Part shown: one piece after another, positions 1-15,500 of the stretch
Position numbering within the stretch: the first letter of the stretch is position 1
Layout: every line of letters starts with the position of its first letter
Origin: Liolophura sinensis
Lineage: Eukaryota > Mollusca > Polyplacophora > Chitonida > Chitonidae
Reading direction: 5' to 3'
Assembly: GCF_032854445.1 (NCBI RefSeq)
Contig: NC_088295.1
Location: 94,359,805-94,423,804 of the forward strand
DNA length: 64,000 bases
The notes under the pieces: model-generated
What the model was told of the DNA's origin: nothing
Database searches by the model: none
Seen by the model: only the letters and a program-made list of their open reading frames with translations
Made by a program: the position numbers and the translations under genes

Positions 1-384
1 GGAAACAATGTGTACAGTCAGTGTTCCTTGACAGACTGCTGGCAATAGTAGAACTCAAAAGAGGATACTTTTTGCACTAATCTAACCATTCCCAGCACAA
101 GTTAGAAATGTCCTCAACACGAGTAGGAAGTATTCTCAATGCGAGTAACAAACATCCTCAACATGAGTGTACAAACGAGAGAGGTTGTTTCTAGGCACAA
201 GTCACACAGCTAATATTTAGTTAAGTAATATTTAAATCCTTCATGAATTTCAAGATATACAATGTCAGCAATATACAACTGTTCAAACGTCCAGGTAAAT
301 ACTAATAGATCTAATCTTGATAATATATATCAACCAACATAGCTTGCGTGACAAACACTGATTGTATAATGTGACCCGCTTTAT
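1..384. other. Intron, partly unique
   Basis: No exon seen. About three poor 25-30-bp repeats with the core TCCTCAACA lie near 110-175. The rest is AT-rich and unassigned. Confidence 0.5.
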
Positions 385-456
385 CTGAGGTCTGCTTTGA
401 ACCCTCACCTGAGGTCTGTTTTGAACCTTCACCTGAGGTCTGCTTTGAATCCTCAC
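385..456 (-). repeat. 24-bp donor-copying array (3 units)
   Basis: Each unit repeats the end of module 41 and a GTGAGG/GTGAAG donor. In the exon frame it reads on as repeated G-E-G-S-K-Q-T-S octapeptides without a stop. Confidence 0.85.
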
Positions 457-561
457 CTGAGCAATCCGGAATCTTGAAACCTGCACTGCACTGACACACT
501 CCTGGACGTAAACATGACCCTCCGTTAGGGCACTGCCCATGGGGCAGGTCAAAACAGGAGG
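457..561 (-). CDS. EGF module 41 (type B), last exon visible
   Basis: 105-bp exon, acceptor TATTGTAG, donor GTGAGG. SCFDLPHGQCPNGGSC, then C-Q-C, ending IPDCSG. Followed by three 24-bp in-frame donor repeats. The gene continues beyond the left edge. Confidence 0.92.
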
Positions 562-3500
562 CTACAATAAAAGACTTTGGCGATTAAACGCAATATGAAA
601 GCATTTTTCATTAACTTAGCTTTTTCCCCACATTATCCCACCACAGCGGTTAAATGTATAAAAATATAAATACGCTACTAAATATTCCCCAGACACAATT
701 TCACCCATGTACATGGACACCTATAACACTGGAATTCCCCACATACAATTTCACCCATGTACACGGACACCTATAACACTGGATTTCCCCACATACAATT
801 TCACCCATGTACACGGACACCTATAACACTGGATTTCCCCACATACAATTTCACCCATGTACACGGACACCTATAACACCGGATTTCCCCACATACAATT
901 TTACCCATGTACACGGACATCTATAACACTGGATTTCCCCACATACAATTTCACCCATGTACACGGACACCTATAACACCGGATTTCCCCACATACAATT
1001 TCACCCATGTACACGGACACCTATAACACTGGATTTCCCCACATACAATTTCACCCATGTACACGGACACCTATAACCTATTATCAGATTCGTACTTACT
1101 TATATGATGCATCTTTAAAGAAGAATGAGAAAATCTTCATATTTTGGTCTAACTATAGGGCAAGTAAGTTAACAATAGTTAGCCAAATACAACACAAGTT
1201 ATGTGATAACATTTTGGTCTAACTACAAGAAGACCATAGTTTGGTCTAATTACAAGACAAGTCATGTGACCAAGTTTTGCTCTAACTATAAGACAAGGTA
1301 TGTGACCACATGTTGGTCCAACTACGAGACGAGTTGTGTGACCATAGTTTGGTCTAACTACAAGACAAGCCAGGTGACCAAGCTTTGCTCTAACTATAAG
1401 ACAAGGTATGTGACCACGTTTTGCTCTGATTACGAGACAAATATCTGACCATATTTTGGCAGAGACAGCTGATGACAAACTTACGTTTACACTGGAAATC
1501 CATGGCATCCCACATGTAACCTTGCCGGCAGTCACAGAAGTAAGAGCCATCCGTGTTGTGGCATCCCAGTTCACAGATATCGGGTTTTGTGCACTCGTTA
1601 TAATCTGAATGGAAAAAATCGAAACAGATTTGATACCGGCATACCAAAAGATTGTGGCATCAAGTGCTTCCAGTCCTTTTTTTTTCGCATAACTTAGCAT
1701 CTTTCAATTCATGCAGGTTTTCATCAACATAAAAATTTTGCAAGAGCGGTCAGACTTACCATCACATATGGGTGGAACATAACCATGTTTGCATTGGCAA
1801 GACTCAGGTGAAATACAAGTCCCATCATTCGGGCAGTTCCCAGGGGGCAACATGAAACAAAGGGCTGAAAATGTGATAGGCAGGTGCGCTATAAAACACA
1901 TCAATCATCATACAATGTCCTGTCAATGTCTTTTCAACATGAAGAGATATATGTTTAAAAAAGTTCAGCTTATAAAATCCATCAAATGTAGTTTTCAGAA
2001 AGAGGACAGATCCCATGAGCTGTTTAACTTCTGAACCTAAGTTGAAACATTGTGTTGAACGTACGTAGTTCATCATCTTTGCCTGGCAACGTGCCGTGTC
2101 CAGAGGCTGTTTTACAGTAGTACGCTCCGGCAATGTTCACACATTCCACTTTACAGTTCCCATTGTCCACCTCACATTCATCGATGTCTGCAAAACAGCA
2201 ACAACAGCTCCTGTAACAACACAACAACAGCAGCTGCCGTAACAACACAACACCAGCATCTGTAACAACGCAGCAACAACAGCCCATGCAACAACACAAA
2301 AACAACAGCTCCTGTAACAATGCAACAACAACAGCTCCTGCACGAACATCACAACAACAGCTTCGGTAACAACGCAAGTATAACAGATCCTTGCAACAAC
2401 ACAACCACAACAGCTCCTGTAACAACACAACAACAGCAGTTCCTGTAACAGCAAAACAAGAACAGCTTCTGCACAAACGTCACAAAAATAACAGTTCCTG
2501 TACCAACAAAAGAACAGCAGCTCCTTAACAACACTGCAGTTCCCATTGTTCCCACTGTCTGAAGCACACACTAGGTCAGGTACTCTTCCTTCCATTATGA
2601 CATCACACATGACGCACTCACCTGTACACTAAGGTGTGGCGTAACCTTGCTGACAGGGGCACACATCAAGTGAGGTACATTTCCTTCCATTATGACATCA
2701 CACATGACACACTCACCTGTACACTCAGGTGAGGCGTAACCTTGCTGACAGGAGCACACATCAGGCGAGGTACATTTTCCTCCATTATGACATCACACAT
2801 GACACACTCACCTGTACACTCAGGTGTGGCGTAACCTTGCTGACAGGGGCACACATCAGCTGAGGTACACTTCCTTCCATTATGACATCACACATGACAC
2901 ACTCACCTGTACACTAAGGTGTGGCGTAACCTTGCTGACAGGGGCACACTTCAGCTGAGGTACATTTCCTTCCATTATGACATCACACATGACACACTCA
3001 CCTGTACACTCAGGTGTGGCGTAACCTTGCTGACAGGAGCACACATCAGGCGAGGTACATTTTCCTCCATTATGACATGACACACTCACCTGTACACTCA
3101 GATGTGGCGTAACCTTGCTGACAGGGGCACACATTAGCTGAGGTACACTTCCTTCCATTATGACATCACACATGACACACTCACCTGTACACTAAGGTGT
3201 GGCGTAACCTTGCTGACAGGGGCACACATCAGCTGAGGTACATTTTCTTCCATTATGACATCACATATGACACACTCACCTGTACCCTCAGGTGTGGCGT
3301 AACCGTGATGACAGGAGCATACATTAGCTGAGGTACATTTCCTTCCATTATGACATCACACATGACACACTCACCTGTACACTCAGGTGTGGCGTAACCC
3401 TGCTGACAGGAGCACACATCAGGCGAGGTACACTTCCCTCCATTATGACAGCACACATGACACACTCACCTGTACACTCAGGTGTAGCGTAACCTTGCTG

Positions 3501-6500
3501 ACAGGAGCACACATTAGCTGAGGTACATTTCCTTCCATTATGACATCACACATGACACACTCACCTGTATACTCAGGTGTAGCGTAACCTTGCTGACAGG
3601 AGCACACATTAGCTGAGGTACACTTCCTTCCATTATGACATCACACATGACACACTCACCTGTACACTCAGGTGTGGCGTAACCCTGCTGACAGGGGCAC
3701 ACATCAGCTGAGGTACACTTCCTTCCATTATGACATCACACATGACACACTCACCTGTACACTCAGGTGTAGCGTAACCTTGCTGACAGGAGCACACATT
3801 AGCTGAAGTACACTTCCTTCCATTATGACATCACACATGACACACTCACCTGTACACTCAGGTGTGGCGTAACCCTGCTGACAGGGGCACACATCAGCTG
3901 AGGTACACTTCCTTCCATTATGACATCACACATGACACACTCACCTGTACACTCGGGTGTGGCGTAACCTTGCTGACAGGAGCACACATCAGCTGAGGTA
4001 CACTTCCTTCCATTATGACATCACACATGACACACTCACCTGTACACTCAGGTGTGGCGTAACCTTGCTGACAGGAGCACACATCAGCTGAGGTACACTT
4101 CCTTCCATTATGACATCACACATGACACACTCACCTGTACACTCAGGTGTGGCGTAACCTTGCTGACAGGAGCACACATCAAGTGAGGTACATTTCCTCC
4201 CATTATGACATCACACATGACACACTCACCCGTACACTCAGGTGTGGCGTAACCTTGCTGACAGGAGCACACATTAGCTGAGGTACACTTCCCTCCTTTA
4301 TGACATCACACATGAAACACTCACCTGTACACTCAGGTGTGGCGTAACCTTGCTGACAGGGGCACACATCAGCTGAGGTACATTTCCTTCCATTATGACA
4401 TCACACATGACACACTCACCTGTACACTCAGGTGTGGCGTAACCTTGCTGACAGGAGCACACATCAGCTGAGGTACACTTCCTTCCATTATGACATCACA
4501 CATGACACACTCACCTGTACACTCAGGTGTGGCGTAACCCTGCTGACAGGAGCACACATTAGGTGATGTACACTTCCCTCCATTATGACATTGTCCAGGA
4601 GGCAGACCAAAGCATAAAGCTGAGGAAGGAAAAAAACATGCGTGAGAAGATCTAATATTAATACTATAAATGTGTTTGAGAAGAATTTTAAGCGAGTTTT
4701 ACTAAAAATATTTAGGATAACCTACATTGGCCAGCCAATCAGTGACTTACGTTTGCATTCCTTGTCATCTGCATGCCAGCGATGCCCAGGTTGACAGTCA
4801 CAGTGGTACGACCCCAGCTCATTATAACATGTCTGATCACCACAGCCCCCGTTATCTACAGCACACTCGTCAATATCTGCAATACAAACCCTCATTATCT
4901 GTAGCACACTCATTCAATTTTATACACAAACCACCATTCTCTACAGCACATTCATTAATATCTGCAACACAAACCACCACTGTCTACAGCACACTCATCA
5001 ATATCTGGAACACATACCACCGCTGTCTACAGCACACTCGTCAACAACCGCAACACAAACCACCACTGTGTACAGCACATTCATCAATATCTGGAACACA
5101 TCCCACCACTGTGTACAGCACACTCGTCAATATCCGCAACACACACCACCACTGTCAACAGCACACTTATCAATATCTGCAACACAATCCACCACTGTCT
5201 ACAGCACACTCGTAAATATCCGCAACACACACCACCACCGTCTACAGCACACTCATCAATATCTGCAACACAATCCACCACTGTGTATAGCACATTCATC
5301 AATATCTGGAACACATACAACCATTGTCTACAGCACACTCATCAATATCTGGAACACATACCACCACTGTGTACAGCACACTCGTCAATATCTGCAACAC
5401 ACACCACCACTGTCTACAGCACACTCATCAATATCCGCAACACACACTACCACTGTCTACAGCACACTCATCAATATCTGGAACACATACCACCACTGTC
5501 TACAGCACACTCATCAATATCTGGAACACATACCACCGCTGTCTACAGCACACTCGTCAACAACCGCAACACAAACCACCACTGTGTACAGCACATTCAT
5601 CAATATCTGGAACACATCCCACCACTGTGTACAGCACACTCGTCAATATCCGCAACACACACCACCACTGTCAACAGCACACTTATCAATATCTGCAACA
5701 CAATCCACCACTGTGTACAGCACACTCGTCAATATCCGCAACACACACCACCACTGTCAACAGCACACTTATCAATATCTGCAACACAATCCACCACTGT
5801 CTACAGCACACTCGTAAATATCCGCAACACACACCACCACCGTCTACAGCACACTCATCAATATCTGCAACACAATCCACCACTGTGTATAGCACATTCA
5901 TCAATATCTGGAACACATACAACCATTGTCTACAGCACACTCATCAATATCTGGAACACATACCACCACTGTGTACAGCACACTCGTCAATATCTGCAAC
6001 ACACACCACCACTGTCTACAGCACACTCATCAATATCCGCAACACACACTACCACTGTCTACAGCACACTCATCAATATCTGGAACACATACCACCACTG
6101 TCTACAGCACACTCGTCAATATCTGGAACACAATCCACCACTGTCTACAGCACACTCATCAATATCTGCAACACATTCCATCACTGTCTACAGCACACTC
6201 ATCAATATCTGCAACACACACCACCACTGTCTACAGCTCACTCCTGAAAGTCTGCAACACACACCACCACTGTGTACAGCACATTCATCAATATCTGCAA
6301 CACAATCCACCACTGTCTACAGCACACTCATCAATATCTGGAACACATACCACCACTGTCTACAGCACACTCGTCAATATCCGCAACACACACCACCATT
6401 GTCTACAGCACACTCGTCAATGTCTGCAACACACACCACCACTGTCTACAGCACACTCATCAATATCTGGAACACATACCACCACTGTCTACAGCACACT

Positions 6501-9500
6501 CGTCAATATCCGCAACACACACCACCACTGTCTACAGCACACTCGTCAATATCCGCAACACACACCACCACTGTCTACAGCACACTCGTCAATATCCGCA
6601 ACACACACCACCACTGTCTACAGCACACTCGTCAATATCCGCAACACACACCACCACTGTCTACAGCACACTCGTCAATATCCGCAACACACACCACCAC
6701 TGTCTACAGCACACTCATCAATATCTGCAACACAAATCACCATTGTCTACAGCACACTCATCAATATCTGAAGCGCAAACCATCATTGTCTACAGCACAC
6801 TCGTCAATATCTGAAACACCCCCCGCCCATTGTTTACAGCACACTAATCAATATCTGAAACACAAACCACCATTGTCTACAACATACATCTATTGTTCCA
6901 AACACACTTGACAATATTTGCAACAAAAACCCCAATGTCTACAGCACACTCGTCAATATCTCAGCCGCCATAGCCTACAGCTTTTCACGCACCTTATCTT
7001 AGGGATTGCCTCACAGAGATTGACCGCCGGCATCCTACACACAGCACTACTGACACACTGGCTTAACCGAGAATGGGTGGGGGGGGAGCTGAAATCCAGG
7101 CTTACCTGAGCAGGGGGGCAGCTGAAATCCAGGCTTACCTGAGCAGGGGGGCAGCTGAAATCCGGGCTTACCTGAGCAGGGAGGCAGCTGAAATCCGGGC
7201 TTACCTGAGCAGGCGGGCAGCTAAAATCCGGGTTTACCTGAGCAGGGGGGCAGCTGAAATCCGGGCTTACCTGAGCAGGAGAGCCGCTGACACACTGGCT
7301 TACCTGAGCAGGAGAGCCGCTGACACACTGGCTTACCTGAGCAGGAGGGCAGCTGAAATCCGGGCTTACATTTACAGATCCATGGCCTCATACAAGTCCC
7401 GTTGTTGGCACACTTCCCAGGATCTTCACCGTAACACACAGCTACAATTATTAAGGGACAGCGATCAGTCTTGCCTTATTCAGACAGATTTGACCGTGGT
7501 CATATGCTAATCCTCTACTGTACACCTCTCATTACACCTATCAATACCTCCTTGATATAGTAACACTTGAATGGAAAAAATATGATGTCGAAGAGCTTGG
7601 CTTTGGCAATTCATTTTTTATTACATGAAGTATTTCTTTACACTAAATTGTACTGTTTTTATCTTATTATTCTGATAAATTCCATGTAGGAATAACTGGT
7701 TGAATGATACAACTAGGAGAGCTTTAGCTACTACCAGTACACATGAGGAGGATTCTCAGGGAAGACAGGCAAAGGCAACCTATCCTCCATGCTGTATCGT
7801 ACAACTAGGAGAGCTTTAGCTACTACCAGTACACATGAGGAGGGTTCGCAGGGAAGACAGGCAAAGGCAACCTATCCTCCATGCTGTATCGTACAACTAG
7901 GAGAGCTTTAGCTACTACCAGTACACAAGAGGAGGATTCTCAGGAAAGACAGGCAAAGGCAACCTATCCTCCATGCTGTATCGTACAACTAGGAGAGCTT
8001 TAGCTACTACCAGTACACAAGAGGAGGATTCTCAGGGAAGACAGGCAAAGGCAACTTATCCTCCATGCTGTATCGTACAACTAGGAGAGCTTTAGCTACT
8101 ACCAGTTCACAAGAGGAGGATTCTCCGGGAAGACAGGCAAAGGCAACCTATCCTCCATGCTGTATCGTACAACTAGGAAAGCTTTAGCTACTACCAGTAC
8201 ACATGAGGCTCACCCACACAGGCATGGTGGACATCATCCCAGACGTAATCCGCACCACATTCACAGGCGTATGAGCCCATGGTGTTCGTACAGGTCAGCT
8301 GACATCCGCCATTAGCCTCCGTGCACTCGTCCACGTCTGCTTCAGTCAACAATGTTTGTAGGATGTTCTTTACATGTGTAGTATAACGTGTATACATAAA
8401 GGGTATTTACGTATTGAAACACTCCAGGGGGCCGCCATGGCCGATCTGTAAACCTGTTAGTGCAGCACGATGAGTTCAAGTCTAAATGTAGCTTACGCTG
8501 GTTTTTCCCCGACCGTATGTGAAAAAGATTGCTAGCAACTTGCGGATGACCATAGGTGTCTCCTGGCTCGCATCCACCATAATGCAGGCACCATCACTTA
8601 GGTGAAATATTCTTGAGCACGGTGTAAATCTCCAATCAAAACAAACATTCAAACGTTAAACAAGTTTTTTTGACCGCTCATTCTAATACATAGATGTACA
8701 CCTAACATGGAGCTTAGAGCTCATCTCACAATCCACACAGTTTGTATACAGCTTCTAGTGATCACTGTTTCCTTTCACTGTTTACAAATATAGATCTTAA
8801 TGGTTGCAGCTTTCCTATCTCACCTGAACAGTCAGTGGTGTCATATCCTACCAGACAGGAACAGTTGCCGGGGGCAACACAGCTACCTCCATTCTGACAA
8901 ACACCTGGCAGTTGGCCGTAACATAAAGCTGGAGCACAGAAAACAAGTCACAGGAACGTTAAAATCAACAACCGAACGTGATCTGGCTGGAACAAAGAAT
9001 AGAAGTCACAGCAGGAATGTTAAAACCAACAACGGGACATGATCTGGCTGTAACACAGAGCTGGAACACAGAAAACAAATTACAATAGGAATGTTAAAAC
9101 CAATAACCAAACACCACTTGGTTGGAACACAGAGGTGGAACATAGAAAACAAGTCACAACAGGAATGTTAGGCCCAACAACCGAACACCAGTTGGCTGGA
9201 ACAAAGAAAACAAATCACAACAGGAATGTTAAAAACAAACAACCGAACCCCAGTTGGCTGGAACACAGAGCTGGAACATAGAAAACAAGTTACAATAGGA
9301 ATGTTGAAACCAATAACCGAACACCAGTTGGCTGGAACACAGAAAACAAATCACAACAGGAATGTTAAAACCAAACAACCGAACCCCAGTTGGTTGGAAC
9401 ACAGAGCTGGAACACAGAAAACAAATCACAATAGGAATGTTATAACCAACAACCGAACACCAGTTGGCTGGAACACAGAAAACAAGTCACAATAGTAACG

Positions 9501-12500
9501 TTGAAACCAACAACCGAACATGATCTGGCTGGAACATAGAGCTGGAACAGGGGAAATAAGTCATAACAACAATGTTAAAACCAACAACCGAGCACCAGTT
9601 GGCTGGAGCACAGAAAACAAGTCATAACAGGAATGCTAAAACCAAAAACAGAGCACCAGGTGGCTGAAACACAGAGCTTGAACACAGAAAACAAATGATA
9701 ACATGAATGCTAAAGTCAACAATCGAACACCAGTTGGCTGAAACACAGAGCTCGAACACAGAAAACAAATGATAACATCAATGCTAAAATCAACAATCGA
9801 ACACCAGTTGGCTGGAACACAGAGCTCGAACACAGAAAACAAATGATAACATCAATGCTAAAATCAACAATGGAACACCAGTTGGCTGGAACACAGAGCA
9901 AAAACACCGAGCTATAAGGAGATTCAGCTAGAAAAGTTAAATACTGGTAACATATAAACACACAGCCTTGTACAGCACATTCATGTAGAGATCCTGTGGT
10001 GGGAAAGTGGCGTAAGAATTAACGTTGGGTACCGGTATTTCAGGTAGAAGCTGTTGTGATGTTGTGATATGTTTGACTTACGTTTGTCCTCGCTATCCCC
10101 AGCATTGCGTCCGTACCCTAGCCTGGGACTGGAGCAGTAGTATGACCCTACTGTGTTCACACATCTGCTACCTGCACAGTCCACCTGCATCTCTGTACAC
10201 TCGTCAATTTCTGTGTGAGCAGGCAAAGAATAGGGAGCAACCGTCACAGGAGCATGATGAATGAATATTTGAACATTTTATACAAACATTCTGGGTACCA
10301 TAAACTCACATACATGGCCACTTTATATCATAACAAGCTGCACTTATAAGTTACCAGTCAAAATCATGTGAAGCCACAGTCCACAAAACAAATATCTTAT
10401 AATAGCCGCCTAGGGCTTCCACACAGAAAAAGATTAAAATAATTCTCACCTGAACAATCTGGTTCTTTGTAGCCATCAGGACAGGAACAGATGTCTGATT
10501 CTGTACAAGTGCCCTTGTTATTACAGGTACCGGGGGGGAGGCTATAACAGACCGCTGTAACAGCAAAACTACAGGTAAAGGGAGACGCAAGAGATCAGGA
10601 ACAGGCATCTGTGTCTATACAGGTGCCCTTGTTGTTATAGGTGCCAGAGGAAAGATAATATAGCTCACAGCTGTAACTGCAAAACTGCTGGTAAGGGGAG
10701 ACACAAGAGATCAGGAACAGGTGTCTGTGTCTGTATAGGTGCCCTTGTTTTTACACATGCTAGAGGAAAGGTCATACAGCTCTCAGCTCTAACACAAAAC
10801 TACAGGTAAGAGGAGACACAAGAGAGCAGGAACAGATGTCTGTGTCTGTATAGGTGCCCTTGTTAATACAGGTAAGAGGAGTCACAGGAGAGCAGGAACA
10901 GATGCACGTGTCTGTATAGGTTCCCTTGTTGTTACAGATGCCAGAGAGAAGATCTTACAGGTAAAAAGAGACACAAGAGAGCAGGAAGAGACGTCTGTGT
11001 CTGTATAGATGCCCTTGTTTGTTACCGATGCCAGAGAGAAGATCTTACAGCTCAGAGATCTTACAGGTAAAGAGAGACACAAGAGAGCAGGAAGAGACGT
11101 CTGTGTCTGTACAGATGCCCTTGTTGTTACAGGTGCCACAGGGAAGGTCACATAGCTCACAGCCGTAACAGCAAAACCACTGTTAAGGGGACATAGGTAA
11201 AGACGTACAGCACAGAGAGTAAAACTAGAGAGGCGATGACAGTGTAAAAGTTGGCAAATGGTCACACGTAACCGGAAAAACATGGCCTCTTGTGAGTTTA
11301 CTTCAGTCATGGTTTTATTTTACGCCTCCTAGCACCATGGCTTAAGCAGAATTGGGTAAAAAAATGCAGTGATGTTAACTGCAATGTATTAGACGTCACT
11401 TGTCTATTAATACTCGACAACAGTGTGATGGCTGGGAAATATGGAGACACAAGAGAGCAGGAACAGACGCCTGTGTCTGTACTGAAGCCAGAGAGTTCAT
11501 ACAGCTCACAGCTGTAACAGCAAAACCACATGTAAGCGGAGGCTCAAGAGAGCAGGAACAAACGACTGTGTCTGTACATGTGCCATTGTTGTTACAGGTT
11601 TTGCATTTTATTAGACTTTTTACTAAGCACCTACCTTGTAGGTAAAGATTAAACCATTCACGCAACGTAGTCATTAAGCAAGATGAAAACATATTACGCA
11701 CAGGCTAACCTTGTTCTGTATTAGACTAACCACACTCTTGGGTAACTCCAGCCCATGCTGAAATGACCAGCACTTTTCTCTTCCAATGTATGGGTATGCC
11801 TTACCAGTCATCCACAAAACGTCATTGCCAGGGCATGAATAAGGTGTCCACAGCTTACATGTAGATCTGAGTGACACAAATGAGGCGTCCACAGCTTAGG
11901 TGTGAGTGACATAAAGGAGGCGTCCACGGCTTAGGTCTGAGTGACATGAATGAGGTATCCACAGCTTAGGTCTGAGTTACACAAATGAGGCGTCGACAGC
12001 TTAGATCTCATTAACATGAATGAGGCGTCCACAGCTTAGGTCGGAGTGACACAAATGAGGCGTCCACAGCTTTGGTCTGAGTGACATGAATGAGACGTCG
12101 ACAGCTTAAGTGTGAGTGACATGAATGAGGCGTCCACAACTTAGGTGTGAGTGACATAAAGGAGGCGTCCACAGCTTAGGTCTGAGTGACATAAATGAGG
12201 TATCCACAGCTTAGGTTTGAGTTACAAAAATGAGGTATCCACAGCTTAGGTCTGATTAACATGAATGAGGCGTCCACAGCTTAGGTCTAAGTGACATAAA
12301 TGAGGTATCCACAGCTTAGGTCTGAGTTACAAGAATGAGGCGTCCACAGCTTAGGTCTGAGTGACATGAATGAGGTGTCCACAGCTTAGGTCTGATGGAC
12401 ATAAATGAGGTATCCACAGCTTAGGTTTGAGTTACACAAATGAGGCGTCCACAGCTTAGGTCTGAGTGACATGAATGAGGCGTCCACAGCTTAGATCTAA

Positions 12501-15500
12501 GTGACATGAATGAGGCGTCCACAGCTTGGGTCTGATTGACACGAATGAGGTGTGTACAACTTAGGTGTGAGTTATACAAATGAGGTGTCTACAGCTTAGG
12601 TCTGAGTTACACAAATGAGGTGTCTACAGCTTAGATCTGATTGACACAAATGAGGCGTCTACAGCTTAGGTCTGAGTTACACAATTGAGGTGTTTACAGC
12701 TTAGATCTGAGTAACACAAATGAGGCGTCCACAGCTTTGGTCTGAGTTACACAATTGAGGTGTTTACAGCTTAGATCTGAGTGACACAAATGAGGCGTCC
12801 ACAGATTAGGTCTGAGTTACACAAATGAGGCGTCCACAGCTTAGGTCTGAATGACATAAAGCAGGTGTCTACAGCTTAGGTTAGAGTTACACAAATGAGG
12901 TTTTTACAGCTTAGGTCTGAGTTACACAAATGAGGTGTCTACAGCTTAGGTCTGAGATACACAAATGAGGCGTCCACAGCTTAGGTCTGAGTTACACAAA
13001 TGAAACGTCCACAGCTTAGGTCTGATTGACACAAATGAGGCGTCCCAACTTAGGTCTGAGTTACACAATTGAGGTCTTTACAGCTTAGTCCTGAGTGACA
13101 CAGATAAGGCGTCCACAGCTTAGGTCTGAGTTACACAATTGAGGCGTCTACAGCTTAGGCCTGATTGACATGAAAAAGGTGTCTACAGTTTAGGTCTGAA
13201 TTACACAAATGAGGTGTCTATAGCTTTGGTCTGAGATACACAAATGAGGCGTCTACAGCTTAGGTCTGAGTTACACAAACGAGGCGTCGACAGCTTAGAT
13301 CTCATTAGCATGAATGAGGCGTCCACAGCTTAGGTCGGAGTGACACAAATGAGGCGTCCACAGCTTTGGTCTGAGTGACATGAATGAGGCGTCGACAGCT
13401 TAAGTGTGAGTGACATGAATGAGGCGTCCACAACTTAGGTGTGAGTGACATAAAAGAGGCGTCCACAGCTTAGGTCTGAGTGACATAAACAAGGTATCCA
13501 CAGCTTAGGTTTGAGTTACAAAAATGAGGCGTCCACAGATTAGGTCTGATTAACATGAATGAGGCGTCGACAGCTTTGGTCTGAGTGACATAAAAGAGGC
13601 GTCCACAGCTTAGGTCTGAGTTACACAAATGAAGTGTCCACAGCTTAGGTCTGAGTGACATAAATGAGGTATCCATAGCTTAGGTTTGAGTTACACAAAT
13701 GAGGCGTCCACAGCTTAGGTCTGAGTGACATGAATGAGGCGTCTACAGCTTTGGTCTGAATGACAGAAATGAGGTGTCCACTGCTTAGGACTGAGTGACA
13801 CGAATGAGGCGTCTACAGTTAGGTTTGAGTGACATGAATGAGGCGTCTACAGTTAGGTTTGAGTGACACAAATGTGGCGTCCACAGCTTTAGTCAGACTG
13901 ACACAAATGAGGCGTCTACAGCTTAGGTCTGAGTTACACAAATGAAGTGTCTACAGCTTTGGTCTGAGTGACATAAATGAGGCGTCCACAGCTTAGGTCT
14001 GATGGACATGAAGGAGGTGTCTACAGCTTAGGACTGAGTGACACGAATGAGGCGTCTACAGTTAGGCTTGAGTGACATGAATGAGGCATCTACAGTTAGG
14101 TTTGAGTGACACAAATGTGGCGTCCACAGCTTTAGTCAGACTGACACAAATGAGGCGTCTACAGCTTAGGTCTGAGTTACACAATTGAAGTGTCTACAGC
14201 TTTGGTCTGAGTGACATAAATGAGGCGTCCACAGCTTAGGTCTGATGGACATGAAGGAGGTGTCTACAGCTTAGGACTGAGTGACATGAATAAGGTGTCC
14301 ACTGCTTTGGTTTAAGTGACATGAATGAGGTGTCTACAGATTAGATCTGAGTTACTCAAATGAGGTTTCCACAGTTTAGGTCTGATTGACACAAATGAGG
14401 CGTCCACAGCTTAGGTCGGAGTGACATAAATGAGGCGTCTACAGCTTAGGACTGAGTGACATGAATGAGGTGTCCACAGCTTTGGTCAGAGTGACACAAA
14501 TGAGGCGTCTACAGCTTAGATCTGAGTTACACAAATGAAGTGTCTACAGCTTTGGTCTGAGTGACATAAATGAGGCGTCCTCAGCTTAGGTCTGATGGAC
14601 ATAAAGGAGGCGTCTACAGCTTAGGACTGAGTGACATGAATGAGGTGTCCACAGCTTTAGTCAGAGTGACACAAATGAGGCGTCTACAGCTTAGGTCTGA
14701 GTTACACAAATGAAGTGTCTACAGCTTTGGTCTGAGTGACATAAATGAGGCGTCCACAGCTTAGGTCTGATGGACATGAAGGAGGTGTCTACAGCTTAGG
14801 ACTGAGTGACATGAATAAGGTGTCCACTGCTTTGGTTTAAGTGACATGAATGAGGTGTCTACAGATTAGATCTGAGTTACTCAAAGGAGGTTTCCACAGT
14901 TTAGGTCTGATTGACACAAATGAGGCGTTCACAGCTTAGGTCGGAGTAACATAAAGGAGGCGTCTACAGCTTAGGACTGAGTGACATGAATGAGGTGTCC
15001 ACAGCTTTGGTCAGAGTGACACAAATGAGGCGTCTACAGCTTAGGTCTGAGTTACACAAATGAAGTGTCTACAGCTTTGGTCTGAGTGACATAAATGAGG
15101 TGTCCACAGCTTAGGTCTGATGGACATGAATGAGGTGCCACAGCTTAGGTCCGAGTGACATGAATGAGGTGTCTACAGCTTAGGTCTGAGTTACACAAAT
15201 GGGGTGTCTACATCTTTCGTCTGAGTGACATAAATGAGGTGTCCACAGCTTAGGTCTGATGGACATGAATGAGGTGCCACAGCTTAGGTCCGAGTGACAT
15301 GAATGAGGTGTCTACAGCTTAGGTCTGAGTTACACAAATGGGGTGTCTACATCTTTCGTCTGAGTGACACAAATGAGACGTCAGCAGCTTTGGTCTGAGT
15401 GACACGAATGAGGTGTCCACAGCTTAGGACTGAGTGACACGAATGAGGCGTCCAGTGCTTAGGACTGAGTGACATGAATAAGGGGTCCACAGTTTAGGTT

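Noticed and set aside
5068-6911. 542-codon plus-strand ORF with H-T-T-T-V-Y-S-T-L repeats
   Set aside because: Reverse strand of the acceptor-copying array. The meaningful reading is the minus-strand DIDECAVD copies.
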